Assembly (NCBI GenBank): GCA_964291375.2
Contig: OZ219809.1
Coordinates: 2,294,001-2,358,000, forward strand
Length of the DNA stretch: 64,000 nucleotides
Direction of reading: 5' to 3'
From: 3107 sp001483205
GTDB taxonomy: Bacteria; Pseudomonadota; Alphaproteobacteria; Rhodobacterales; Rhodobacteraceae
Below the pieces are notes generated by a model. The model did no database searches. It saw only the letters and a list, made by a program, of their open reading frames with translations, and was not told the origin of the DNA. The position numbers and the translations under genes were made by a program. Below are positions 1 to 7,977 of the stretch, piece after piece; position 1 is the stretch's first letter, and each line of letters opens with the position of its first letter.

Positions 1-695
1 GGACCGTCGATTTCTACACCAGCCACGAGGCGTTATTGCTGGAATATGAAGAGGCGCTTTGCCGCGTCGATTCAACCTCGGGCAAGCCGGTCGCCGGGTC
101 CGGGCATATGATCTGGATCGGTGACCGGACGCGCCAGCCGGACGGCGCGCATGTGGAGTTCGCGCGCGGGGTGCAGAACCCCGTCGGGCTGAAATGCGGC
201 CCGACCATGGATGAGGACGACCTGAAACGGCTGTTGGCGACGCTGAACCCGCAAAACGAGGCCGGGCGCCTGACCCTGATTGCCCGGTTCGGGGCCGGGG
301 CGGTCGGTGATCATCTGCCGCGCCTGATCAGGACCGTGCAGTCCGAGGGCGCACATGTGGTCTGGTGCTGTGATCCGATGCACGGCAACACGATCAGGTC
401 ATCTTCGGGCTATAAGACCCGGCCTTTTGAGGCGGTGCTGCGCGAGGTGCAGGAGTTTTTTGCCGTTCACCAGGCGGAAGGTTCGGTTCCCGGCGGGGTG
501 CATTTCGAGATGACCGGCAAGGATGTGACCGAATGCACCGGCGGGGTGCGGGCGGTCACCGATGAAGACCTGTCCGACCGCTATCATACCGCCTGCGACC
601 CGCGCCTGAACGCCAGCCAGTCGCTGGAACTGGCGTTCCTGATCGCGGAAGAACTGTCGGCAAGCCACAAGGCCGGGCAGGCCGCGGCGGTATAG
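1..695 (+). CDS. Class II 3-deoxy-7-phosphoheptulonate (DAHP) synthase, C-terminal half
   Basis: First enzyme of the shikimate pathway: condenses phosphoenolpyruvate with erythrose 4-phosphate. The reading frame is already open at base 3, so the N-terminus lies outside the window; about 230 of the usual ~460 residues are present. Seen: WIGDRTRQPDGAHVEFARG and NPVGLKCGPT (phosphate and PEP binding region), CDPMHGNT, GGVHFEMTG and HTACDPRLN. In the plant/Mycobacterium-type enzyme the His, Glu and Asp of the last three motifs bind the metal, and all three are kept. Family membership is clear; the gene symbol (aroG or aroF) is not applied consistently in this group, so none is given. A minus-strand hairpin terminator lies between it and the next, convergent gene. 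Confidence 0.95.
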   Translation, partial: TVDFYTSHEALLLEYEEALCRVDSTSGKPVAGSGHMIWIGDRTRQPDGAHVEFARGVQNPVGLKCGPTMDEDDLKRLLATLNPQNEAGRLTLIARFGAGAVGDHLPRLIRTVQSEGAHVVWCCDPMHGNTIRSSSGYKTRPFEAVLREVQEFFAVHQAEGSVPGGVHFEMTGKDVTECTGGVRAVTDEDLSDRYHTACDPRLNASQSLELAFLIAEELSASHKAGQAAAV

Positions 696-748
696 GCCAT
701 TACCGTCAGGGATCGGGGGCAGGCGCGGCTTGTCATTGGCCCCATGCG

Positions 749-778
749 AAAACGCCGCCCCCGGTCAGGTGGGCGGCG
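749..778 (-). terminator. Intrinsic terminator of the coiled-coil gene
   Basis: On the minus strand, arms CGCCGCCC and GGGCGGCG (771-778 with 753-760) close a 10-base loop and are followed by TTTT (752-749). It lies 30 bases past the stop of the gene ending at 808. It could also fold in the convergent transcript of the DAHP synthase, but has no T run in that direction. Confidence 0.65.
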
Positions 779-807
779 TCGGTGAAGAACCGGTTGGCGG
801 CAGTGCG

Positions 808-1185
808 CTACTGGGCGATCCCGAACAGCGGAATGATCCGGTCCAGAATGAACAGAACCGTCACCAGACCGCCCAGGGTATAGATTGCCCGGTTGGTCGA
901 GTGCGCGATCTCCGCCTTGAGCTCGCCTTTGACCCTGGCGATGTCTTCCTTGAGCTCGCCTTTGACCTCGGCGATCTTCGTATTGAGTTCGCCCTTGAGT
1001 GCGACCTCAAGCTGTTTGACATCGGCCTTGAGTGCGGTCTCAAGCTGTCTGACATCGGCTTTTGTGGCGACATTCTCGTCCACCACACGGTTCATCTGCC
1101 CGATGATCGCACGGGCGTGCCCAGGGGTGATCCCGGCGGCTTCCAGCGCCTCTGCGGCGCTCAGGGTATCGAAGTGATTGTTCAT
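808..1185 (-). CDS. DUF1640-like coiled-coil protein with C-terminal membrane anchor
   Basis: 125 residues of unknown function. The N-terminus (FDTLSAAEALEAAGI, then a segment ending VATKADVRQLE) resembles the DUF1640 family. Residues ~45-90 are built of near-identical units (ALKADVKQLE, VKGELKEDI, VKGELKAEI) that form a continuous charged coiled coil. A single hydrophobic helix (~98-115, LGGLVTVLFILDRIIPLF) ends the protein, so the coil probably faces the cytoplasm from a tail anchor. Family relatives are thought to be membrane-tethered coiled coils, some mitochondrial; no enzymatic role can be read from the sequence. It is transcribed divergently from the IclR-type gene, and its leader holds part of a dispersed repeat (1231-1345). 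Confidence 0.75.
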   Translation of the reverse strand: MNNHFDTLSAAEALEAAGITPGHARAIIGQMNRVVDENVATKADVRQLETALKADVKQLEVALKGELNTKIAEVKGELKEDIARVKGELKAEIAHSTNRAIYTLGGLVTVLFILDRIIPLFGIAQ

Positions 1186-1230
1186 TGCATTCCTTCTCTA
1201 CAGCATTTTCCGCCTCGGGAAAAGAGCCGG

Positions 1231-1345
1231 GCGGTATAATCTGACGGCCAGATTTTGATTGCAAGCCCTGGCTCTTGTTTCTCTCCCGGCGGGTCCGACG
1301 GGTCACCATTGGCCAAACCGCCCCCGCCGGATCATCCGAAAACGC
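1231..1345. repeat. Dispersed repeat, degenerate modules in the 340-bp divergent gap
   Basis: GGTATAATCTGACGGCCAG followed by ATTTTGATTG matches the module 'TATAGCCTGACG..CCGGATTTTGA' seen near 25850, 40640, 45490 and 53720. CACCATTGGCCAAACCGCCC matches the 'GTCAGTGGCCAAACCGTCCGCCC' module of the other repeats. The copy is diverged. The rest of the 1186-1526 gap holds the candidate operator at 1374-1400 and a strong ribosome site. Confidence 0.45.
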
Positions 1346-1373
1346 CGGAACATAAAGCCACCATTGATAAACT

Positions 1374-1400
1374 ATTCCGAAAAATTCCGAAAAATGGAAT
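1374..1400. promoter_or_regulatory. Candidate IclR-family operator
   Basis: Two direct copies of ATTCCGAAAA (1374-1383, 1384-1393) are followed by the inverted half site GGAAT (1396-1400), so the second copy and GGAAT form ATTCC-N7-GGAAT. IclR-family operators are typically short A/T-rich palindromes with GGAA/TTCC arms. It lies 127 bases before the regulator gene, as expected for autoregulation. Confidence 0.45.
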
Positions 1401-1526
1401 ATATCGCTGGAGCGGCACCGCGCCGGGCCATAGTCTGACATCACCCGGTAAGGTGACGTGACCGGCCCCGTTCTGCGCTTTCATGCGCTTTGCTGACACG
1501 GGCGCGAACGGTCGAGGAGGAACAAT

Positions 1527-2264
1527 ATGGCCGAAAACCCCGTCAGGCAGACCGCCCGGACGAAAATTCTGAAGGTCTATGAGATCGTGCTGCGTCATGG
1601 CCCGATTTTGCTTGATGAGGTTTATCCGAAAACAGAGCATTCGCGCACCGCCACTTTCCGGGCGCTGAAGCAACTGGAAAGGGCCGGGTGGATCAGGCCG
1701 CTGATCAACCGTCATCAGTTCGTCGCCACATCCCTGATCAACAATCTGATGGCCGCCGGTTCGGTTTCACTGCCCGAGGTTGATCTTGTCAGTGCGCTTG
1801 TGCAGGACATCATCACGCGCGAGGCGATGCATGTTGACATCGGGATGTATGTGACGGATCAGACATTCCATCTGCTTGAAAGCAGCAACAAGGCGGCACG
1901 GCTCAACACCCCTCAATACCCGCATCAGAGCAGCGCCGCGCTGGTTGCATACTGCATATCAGCGGAAGACCGTGGGGAAGGGCCGTTCGGGGGGGGTGCC
2001 AGCGGGCCGGATATGGAGCATTTCCGCGAACGGCTGAAGCTGTGCCGCCAGGACATTCAGAGGAACCATCGCTTTTTCTGTGTCGATGAGCTGTCGTCAA
2101 CAATCGGGCTGCGGTTCAGAAGCAATCTTGTCGGGGCGCTGAGCATCACCCAGAAGAGCGTGGGCACGCGGAATGTTTCCGAATTGCTGAAATGCTCAAA
2201 GGAAATCGTGGGGCTGTTGCGGCAGAACGGGATATTGGGGGGTATCGGGGACGCGCCGGGCTGA
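1527..2264 (+). CDS. IclR-family transcriptional regulator
   Basis: 245-residue DNA-binding repressor or activator. Residues ~8-65 form an IclR-type winged helix (KILKVYEIVLRHGPILLDEV, then HSRTATFRALKQLERAGWI). The remainder is a GAF-like effector domain as in IclR proteins (SLPEVDLVSALVQDIITREA; SSTIGLRFRSNLVGALSIT). The start is fixed by GAGGAGGAA 7 bases upstream. The ligand and target genes are not evident: the gene stands alone between the coiled-coil gene and a repeat, and the divergent promoter with its operator-like site suggests autoregulation. The HTH assignment is safe; the effector domain is more diverged than in classical IclR. Confidence 0.8.
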   Translation: MAENPVRQTARTKILKVYEIVLRHGPILLDEVYPKTEHSRTATFRALKQLERAGWIRPLINRHQFVATSLINNLMAAGSVSLPEVDLVSALVQDIITREAMHVDIGMYVTDQTFHLLESSNKAARLNTPQYPHQSSAALVAYCISAEDRGEGPFGGGASGPDMEHFRERLKLCRQDIQRNHRFFCVDELSSTIGLRFRSNLVGALSITQKSVGTRNVSELLKCSKEIVGLLRQNGILGGIGDAPG

Positions 2265-2312
2265 GCGGGCACCGGGGGGGCCATGGCCGGGTGCGGGGTT
2301 TGTCTGTTTCCC

Positions 2313-2660
2313 GAAGACCTCTGCATCTTGGCGCATCGCTGGCCAACCCGTCCGCCCGGCGGAACTGCCCAAGCCGCGTCGCCGCACCCCTCAAAAGACC
2401 TCTGCATAAGGCTGTATAGCCCCCAAATGTCCCGCCCGGCGGAACGCCGGGCAGCGCCTTGGGGCTCCGCCCGTTCGGCCCTGAAACGGTCCACCGGACC
2501 GTTTCCGAGACGGGCCTCACCCCCCGGCAGGCGCTTGAAACGTCTCAACCTGTTGGAGCGTATGGGCTTTATGGAAAAGCCATCGCCAATTTAGACTTTC
2601 AGGAAAAGCGCCCGCCCAGGCAGGCGGCTGCCCGGCTCGGCCAATATGCACAGGCCCTTT
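2313..2660. repeat. Modular dispersed repeat, long form
   Basis: Fills most of the gap 2265-2707. It has two tip motifs (AAGACCTCTGCAT at 2314, AAGACCTCTGCATAA at 2393), the hairpin CCCGGCG-GAA-CGCCGGG, the 10-bp-stem hairpin GAAACGGTCC / GGACCGTTTC (2483-2505), the block TATGGGCTTTATGGAAAAGC, the GC hairpin GCGCCCGCCCAGGCAGGCGG, and ends with AATATGCACAGGCC. A near copy with the same module order is at 22522-22800. No coding function is supported. Confidence 0.85.
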
Positions 2661-2707
2661 CACGCTGTCAGACTCTATCGGGAGCACACCACCCGACGGC
2701 CATACCG

Positions 2708-3931
2708 CTACCTGCGGATCAGTTGCGTCTCCTGCGCGTCCTCCAGCGCCCACGCGCGCAGGGCCGACACGATGGCCCCCGCCGCCCTCTGCCGCCAGCC
2801 CGCCGACTTCAGGTTTTCCAGATCGCGCGGGCTCGACATAAAACCAAGCTCCACCAGCGCCGACGGAATATCCGGGGCCTTGAGAACCGAAAAGCCCGCG
2901 CTCTGCCGGGGGTGTTTGTAGATGGGAATGTCCGCCGTGCGAAATCCCTCTACCAGTGCATCCGCCAGACGCGACGCGCGCGGCTCGGTCTCGGTGCGCA
3001 CAAGGTCCATCAGAACCGTGGCGATGGTGTCGTCATGTTCCGCCAGATCGACGCCCGCCAGCAAATCGGCCCGGTCATGCCGTTCCGCAAGGCGCGCCGA
3101 GGCCGCATCCGTCGCCGCGCCGGACAGCGTGTAAACCGTTGCCCCCGCCGCGCCGCCCTCGGAAACGGAATCGGCGTGCAGCGACAGGAAGACATCGGCG
3201 CGCGCCGTCCGTGCAATGGAAACCCGGCGCTCAAGCGGCACGAAAATATCCTCTTCCCGCGTCAGCACGACCTTGAAATTCCCTGCCCGCAAAAGCTGTT
3301 CGCGCAGGGTGCGGGCGAATCGCAGCATCAGGTCGGCCTCGGCCAGACCATCGCTTTCAGCGCCGGGGTCAATGCCGCCATGTCCGGGGTCAAGCACCAC
3401 CACCAGCGGCCTGTCGCCGGAGTACCGCCGGATCGGGGACAGAGTGTCCGCCGCCTCCGGCCTGTCCGGTATCCATGAGGGGCGGAAGGCCTCTGCCGTT
3501 GTCTCGCCCATAGCGATGCCGACCTGCGCGCCGCCTGTCACCGGATCAACCCGCATCCCGGCGCGGCGCAGCTCCATCGGCCTGTCGAGCGACACCACCA
3601 GACGCGACCACCCACCGCGCAGATGGCCGCCCCGGATGCCGGTTATCGGCGGCGCGACCAGAAAGGCGTTGCGGTCGAGCGCGCCCCAATCGGCCTCGCG
3701 GAAATCGACCAGAAGCCGCCAGGGATCGCCCAGGGTGAACACCCTGTAGGGCACGGCCTGGGTCAGGGACAGGCTCACAATCAGCTCGTCACCGGCCTGA
3801 TGCGCCCCGCTGCCGTCCCGTTCGAGACGGGCCAGTGCCGACATGTCCTGAGCGGGTGCAGGCGCGACCGAGAGCGCCAGCAGCATACACAGCGCACGGA
3901 AGGCACGAAAGATTTGACGCAGGTCGTTCAT
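2708..3931 (-). CDS. N-acetylmuramoyl-L-alanine amidase (AMIN + Amidase_3)
   Basis: Periplasmic zinc amidase that cuts the peptide from muramic acid during daughter-cell separation. With the ATG at 3931 it has 407 residues: a signal peptide (FRALCMLLALSVAPAPA), an AMIN-like targeting domain (~30-150, SQ..RVFTLGDPWRLLVDF), then Amidase_3 (~180-400). Zinc and catalytic motifs are present: LDPGHGGIDPGAE, EADLMLRFA, SLHADS and a late ALVELGFMS (catalytic Glu). A longer frame to 3979 would put 16 residues before the signal peptide and is less likely. It is a single gene, transcribed away from the M48 protease. Confidence 0.93.
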   Translation of the reverse strand: MNDLRQIFRAFRALCMLLALSVAPAPAQDMSALARLERDGSGAHQAGDELIVSLSLTQAVPYRVFTLGDPWRLLVDFREADWGALDRNAFLVAPPITGIRGGHLRGGWSRLVVSLDRPMELRRAGMRVDPVTGGAQVGIAMGETTAEAFRPSWIPDRPEAADTLSPIRRYSGDRPLVVVLDPGHGGIDPGAESDGLAEADLMLRFARTLREQLLRAGNFKVVLTREEDIFVPLERRVSIARTARADVFLSLHADSVSEGGAAGATVYTLSGAATDAASARLAERHDRADLLAGVDLAEHDDTIATVLMDLVRTETEPRASRLADALVEGFRTADIPIYKHPRQSAGFSVLKAPDIPSALVELGFMSSPRDLENLKSAGWRQRAAGAIVSALRAWALEDAQETQLIRR

Positions 3932-3992
3932 CTGCCCGAACTCCCCAGGGACAGCCCATATTAACCATCTCGCAGGCATTGGCCATACCCCG

Positions 3993-4053
3993 AAGGGCGC
4001 GCGCGCCAGGCGGATGGTTTGGTTGCCGATGCACCATTATGCAAAGGTCTTTT
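3993..4053. repeat. Dispersed repeat, short remnant
   Basis: GGATGGTTTGG..GCCGATGCACCATTATGCAAAGGTCTT corresponds to the right end of other copies (e.g. 9540-9586). It lies about 130 bp before the M48 gene, so that gene's promoter must be downstream of it or supplied by it. Confidence 0.6.
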
Positions 4054-4180
4054 ATGCCCCGGCCACATCACCCCCGAAGATCACAATCAGGGCATAACGC
4101 ACACCACGCCTTGCACTTTGCGCCGAACCCTCTGTAAAGTCATCCCTGTCCCGGTTAACCGACGCGGCTGCGGAAGGTCA

Positions 4181-5536
4181 ATGACAGGTCTGAACCTCAT
4201 GCCCAGAGCTTTTCCGATTGCCATCGGCGCACTGTTGCTGTGCCTTCTGACCACCCTTCCGGCCCGCGCTCAGGGCCTCATCCGGGACGCCGAGATTGAA
4301 CATTCGCTCGGCACCCTCGCGCGCCCGATCCTCGACGCCGCCGGTCTGTCCCCCGACACGGTGAAAATCCTGCTGATCAACAACCCGTCGCTGAATGCCT
4401 TTGTCGTCGATGGCGCGCATATTTTCCTGCATTCGGGACTGGTCAGAAGGCTCGACACGCCAGAGATGTTTCAGGCGATCATCGCCCATGAGGCCGCCCA
4501 TATCGCCAACGGGCACATCGCCCGGCGCACGGTGAGCGCCCGGAACGCCCAGACTGCCACCACCCTTGGCGTGTTGCTCTCGGGTATCCTCGCCGCCGCC
4601 GGAAACACCCAGGCGGCCACCGGTTTTGTCTTGGGAAGCGCCAGCACCGCCGAGCGGCTGTTTCTGGCCCATACCAGAGATGAGGAAAACGCCGCCGATC
4701 AGGCCGCCGTGCGCTATATGGCCCGGGCCGGGGTCAATCCCCTCGCGCTGGCGGATGTGCTGGAAATCTTCAAGGGGCAGGATACGCTGAGCGAGAGCCG
4801 TCAGGATCCTTACGCGCGCACCCACCCCCTGAACCGCGAACGCCTGCGGGTCGTGCGCGGATACGCCGCCGCCCTTAACGTGCAGAGCACCGGGGCCGAC
4901 GACGACAGCGCCTATTGGTTCGCCCGCGCGCGCGGCAAGCTCGATGCGTTTCTGGGCAATCCGGGGCGGGTCATCCGCAGGCTGGAGTCAAAAGAGCCGG
5001 ATTCCATCACCCTGATGCAGCGCGCCGTCGCTTATCACCGCCTGTCCGATTTCGACCGGGCGATTGCCAATATGGACGCCCTGATGCGCGCCCGGCCCGA
5101 TGATGCCTATGTCAGCGAGCTGAAGGGCCAGATACTGCACGAAGCCAGACAGTTTGCCGCCGCCGCCGATGCCTATGCGCGCGCGGTCAGCCTTGCGCCG
5201 AAAGAGCCGCTGATACTGGCAGGTCATGGCCGGGCGTTGCTGGCCCTTGATACCACCGCCGACAATCGCCGCGCGCTTGAAGTGCTGGAGCGCGCCCGCG
5301 CCCATGATCCGTTTCAGCCCCGGATGCTGCGTGATCTGGCACTGGCCCATGCGCGGCTTGGCAATGACGGCATGGCGTCGCTGGCAACCGCAGAGCGTTT
5401 CGCGCTGATCGGGCGTCTGAAGGATGCGGCGATTCATGCGAAACGGGCAAGCGATCTGTTGGAACAGGGGTCGCAGGCGTGGAACCGGGCGCAGGATGTA
5501 TTGAACGCGGCAGAGGCCGCACAGAAACGGAGATAA
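4181..5536 (+). CDS. M48-family periplasmic metalloprotease with TPR repeats (BepA/YfgC-like)
   Basis: 451 residues from the ATG at 4181 (GGAAGG 5 bases upstream, signal peptide ~8-30 directly after). The zinc motif HEAAH is at residues 103-107 and the third ligand lies in RDEENAADQAAVRYM. The second half is TPR-like helical repeats (LDAFLGNPGRVIRRLESKEP; YHRLSDFDRAIANMDALMRA; AADAYARAVSLAPKEPL). BepA-type proteases assist or degrade outer-membrane proteins in the periplasm. An upstream in-frame ATG at 4019 lies in repeat DNA and would bury the signal peptide. It is followed after 6 bases by the DsbA-like gene, so both are probably one envelope-quality operon. Confidence 0.92.
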   Translation: MTGLNLMPRAFPIAIGALLLCLLTTLPARAQGLIRDAEIEHSLGTLARPILDAAGLSPDTVKILLINNPSLNAFVVDGAHIFLHSGLVRRLDTPEMFQAIIAHEAAHIANGHIARRTVSARNAQTATTLGVLLSGILAAAGNTQAATGFVLGSASTAERLFLAHTRDEENAADQAAVRYMARAGVNPLALADVLEIFKGQDTLSESRQDPYARTHPLNRERLRVVRGYAAALNVQSTGADDDSAYWFARARGKLDAFLGNPGRVIRRLESKEPDSITLMQRAVAYHRLSDFDRAIANMDALMRARPDDAYVSELKGQILHEARQFAAAADAYARAVSLAPKEPLILAGHGRALLALDTTADNRRALEVLERARAHDPFQPRMLRDLALAHARLGNDGMASLATAERFALIGRLKDAAIHAKRASDLLEQGSQAWNRAQDVLNAAEAAQKRR

Positions 5537-5542
5537 CCAGAC

Positions 5543-6301
5543 ATGATGCACATGATGCGCTTCCTGATGCTGATTGCCTTTCTGGCCACCGGTCTGGCGA
5601 CCGCCGCCGCGGCCTTTGATCCGCAAAACCTGTCCGCAGAGGGCCGCGCCGCCCTTCATGCTGAAATCCGCTCGTATCTTCTTGAAAACCCCGAAGTGCT
5701 GATTGAAGTGTCCGAGGTGCTGGAACAGCGCCGCCGGGCGTCGCAGGAACAGCAGGATGCGGACCTGATCCGGGACAATGCCGGGGCGATCTATAATGAC
5801 GGCGCGTCCCATGTCGGTGGCAACCCGGACGGCGATGTGACGCTGGTCGAGTTTATAGATTACCGCTGTGGCTATTGTCGGCGGGCACATCCTGAAATTG
5901 CCGAACTGATTGCCTCGGACGGCAATATCCGGCTGATCGTCAAGGAATTTCCGATCCTGGGCGAACAGTCGGACCTGTCGGCGAAATTCGCCATTGCGGT
6001 CAGGCAGGTTGCGGGGCGGGAGGCCTATGAGGGGATCGGCGATGAGCTGATGGCGTTTCGCGGCCAGGTGACAACCGATTCCCTGCGCGGGCTGGCAGAG
6101 GGGCACGGGCTTGACGCCGGGGCGGTCATCAAGCGGATGGACAGCGGGGAGGTTGCTGCTGAAATCGCCGCCAACCGGGCGCTTGCTCAGGTCTTGGGGA
6201 TCAACGGCACACCGGCATTTGTGCTGGGTGATGCGATGATCCGGGGCTATCTGCCGCTCGACGCCATGCGGGAGCTGGTCAGCGCCGCCCGCGACGGCTG
6301 A
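5543..6301 (+). CDS. DsbA-family thiol:disulfide oxidoreductase (Com1/BdbD-like)
   Basis: 252-residue secreted protein. Signal peptide ~6-24; a charged helical N-domain (~35-80) of the kind that dimerises in Com1/ScsC-like proteins; thioredoxin fold with the active site C109-G-Y-C112 (YRCGYCRRAHPE) and a cis-Pro loop in NGTPAFVLGD. It probably forms or shuffles disulfides in periplasmic proteins. It lies 6 bases after the M48 protease gene, which suggests cotranscription. A dispersed repeat begins 42 bases after the stop. Confidence 0.9.
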   Translation: MMHMMRFLMLIAFLATGLATAAAAFDPQNLSAEGRAALHAEIRSYLLENPEVLIEVSEVLEQRRRASQEQQDADLIRDNAGAIYNDGASHVGGNPDGDVTLVEFIDYRCGYCRRAHPEIAELIASDGNIRLIVKEFPILGEQSDLSAKFAIAVRQVAGREAYEGIGDELMAFRGQVTTDSLRGLAEGHGLDAGAVIKRMDSGEVAAEIAANRALAQVLGINGTPAFVLGDAMIRGYLPLDAMRELVSAARDG

Positions 6302-6343
6302 GCGGGGCAGCAGCGCACGGGGCGCGTGCCGTCCACCCCATTG

Positions 6344-6527
6344 AGAAGACTTCTGTATAAGGCTGTATCGCTCCCCCCCGAATGCCCCGCCCGGCGGAAC
6401 GCCGGGCAGCGCCTCAACCTATTGCAACGTATTGGCTTTATGGAAAGACCATCGCCAGTGTGAAATGTCGGGAAAAGCGCCCGCCCAGGCAGGCGGCTGC
6501 CCGGCTCGGTCAATATGCAGAGGTCTT
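6344..6527. repeat. Modular dispersed repeat, medium form
   Basis: From GAAGACTTCTGTATAA to AATATGCAGAGGTCTT. It contains the GAA-loop GC hairpin, the TATTGGCTTTATGGAAAGAC block and the GCGCCCGCCCAGGCAGGCGG hairpin, but lacks the GAAACGGTCC hairpin module. It ends on the base before the stop codon of the phosphodiesterase on the other strand. Confidence 0.85.
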
Positions 6528-7364
6528 TCAGCCCAGAAACACCTCGCCCGTCATCGTCGCCGGAATTTCAGCGCCCAGCCTGCCAAGGATCGTCGGGGCC
6601 AGTCGGGTCTGATCCAGGACCACCCCGTCATCAGGCCCCCGGGCATCGCCGAAATAATAGAGCGCAACATCCTGCTGGTCCCCGCCACGCCCACCGTGAT
6701 GGCCCCGGTCGCTCTGCCCGTGATCGGCAGTGACGATCACCTCGTATCCGGCCTCTCGCCAGCGCCTGATATAGGGCGCAAGCTGTTCGTCGGCGATAAA
6801 GCACGCCCGGTCCATCTCGATACAGTCATGGCCGTATTTGTGCCCGGTGCTGTCCAGGGTGCAGGTGTGCAGAATGCCGTAGTTCAGGGCGAACCGCTCT
6901 GTCAGCATGGTCAGCGTCGCATAAAGATCAGCATCGGACGGGTTCATGTAGTTGTCCCGGTTATAGCCGGTCATGGTGTGAAAGCGGCCATGGTTGATCG
7001 CGGCGCTGTCCGGCTCATCATATTCGATGTCGCGGACCGGATCGAAAGGCGCGCGGTTGAAAAATTCCGACCACCAGGACAGCGTGACCGCCCCGGTAAT
7101 GCCGCCGCCTGCGCGCACCTGCGAAAACACATCCGGCAGGCCCAGGTGAAAGATGTTGTCATTTCCGGTGCAGCCGTGAACGGCGGGCACGACGCCGCTG
7201 TGGATAGAGGCATAGCAACAGGCCGAGGTGGACGGCAGCACCGAGCGCATCCGCCAGACGCGCGCGTCGCCGCTGTCAACCCATCCTTCCAGATTGCCGA
7301 ACAGCCTGCGCCAGTTGCGCCACGGCACACCGTCAAGGATGATCAGAAGCAGTTTGTCTTTCAT
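6528..7364 (-). CDS. Alkaline-phosphatase-superfamily phosphodiesterase / nucleotide pyrophosphatase
   Basis: 278 residues from the ATG at 7364 (GGAG 6 bases upstream). Metal-site motifs of the type I phosphodiesterase group: LLIILDGVPW near the start, nucleophile region LPSTSACCYASIHSG, a central DSTGHKYGHDC and VTADHGQSDRGHHGG. No signal peptide is visible, so it is probably cytoplasmic; the substrate could be a nucleotide, a phosphonate ester or another phosphodiester. It stands alone. The stop codon directly abuts a repeat, so a terminator, if any, would have to come from that repeat. Confidence 0.85.
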   Translation of the reverse strand: MKDKLLLIILDGVPWRNWRRLFGNLEGWVDSGDARVWRMRSVLPSTSACCYASIHSGVVPAVHGCTGNDNIFHLGLPDVFSQVRAGGGITGAVTLSWWSEFFNRAPFDPVRDIEYDEPDSAAINHGRFHTMTGYNRDNYMNPSDADLYATLTMLTERFALNYGILHTCTLDSTGHKYGHDCIEMDRACFIADEQLAPYIRRWREAGYEVIVTADHGQSDRGHHGGRGGDQQDVALYYFGDARGPDDGVVLDQTRLAPTILGRLGAEIPATMTGEVFLG

Positions 7365-7521
7365 TGCGTGCTCCACAGGGTTTTGCGGTTTTCCCGATGT
7401 TCCGCTAAAGGATTTATCACCGCCCGTAAATGCGGGCCGTGACATCGGCGTGACGCAAACAGGGAAAATCACGGCGCGGGCCGGTTTCGGGCCGGGTGTT
7501 GGCAATCAGCGCAGACAGGGA

Positions 7522-7598
7522 TGGTACCGCCTCCCCGGCTTGAACGGGGGACCTCTGGATCCACAATCCAGCGCTCTGACCAACTGAGCTAAGGCGGC
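7522..7598 (-). tRNA. tRNA-His (anticodon GTG)
   Basis: Full cloverleaf on the minus strand: acceptor GCCGCCT / AGGCGGT, D-arm with AGCTCAGTTGGTCAGAGC, anticodon stem CTGGA-TTGTGGA-TCCAG, T-arm CCCCG-TTCAAGC-CGGGG, encoded CCA. The base before G1 is T and the discriminator is A73, so the usual G-1:C73 pair is missing. This fits the alphaproteobacterial lineage known to have lost G-1. G1 pairs with T72 as a wobble. Confidence 0.95.
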
Positions 7599-7752
7599 AC
7601 TGTTTGCGCGATGTATCTGCCCCGGCGGGCGAATGCAAGCGCGCATCGGGGGCGGGGTGCGGAATCCGCCCCCGCAGGCCAAAGCGCCCCCCGCCCTTGC
7701 AATCCGGTGTCATACCCGATAGCCCGGACACCGGGCCGCAAAGAGGCGCACA

Positions 7753-7941
7753 ATGGGCATCAACACGGAACGGGAGCTGGAGGCGACCCTGCAAATCGGG
7801 CCGACCGATCAGGGTATGGTGCGCCTGTTCGTCTCTGGTGGTCAAACCGAAATTCCCATGGATTTCGACCCGGAAGAGGCCCGCGACATTGCCGGGGAAA
7901 TTCTGATGGCGGCTAAGGCGGCAGAGGCGCTCGGGCCATGA
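7753..7941 (+). CDS. Small conserved protein, DUF6324-like
   Basis: 62 residues without signal or membrane segment. The sequence (EATLQIGPTDQGMVRLFV, then EIPMDFDPEEARDIAGEI) resembles a short family that I know from Rhodobacterales genomes; function unknown. A beta-hairpin followed by an acidic helix is plausible. Upstream AAAGAGGCGCACA provides a ribosome site. It is followed after 36 bases by the acyl-CoA ligase and may be cotranscribed, though no functional link is apparent. Confidence 0.7.
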   Translation: MGINTERELEATLQIGPTDQGMVRLFVSGGQTEIPMDFDPEEARDIAGEILMAAKAAEALGP

Positions 7942-7977
7942 CCGCCCGCCCCCGTCCGGCCATCAACCGGCTGTAGG

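Noticed and set aside
2459..3478. A 339-residue plus-strand open frame across the amidase gene
   Set aside because: It starts in a repeat and is antisense to a well-conserved amidase with all motifs intact.
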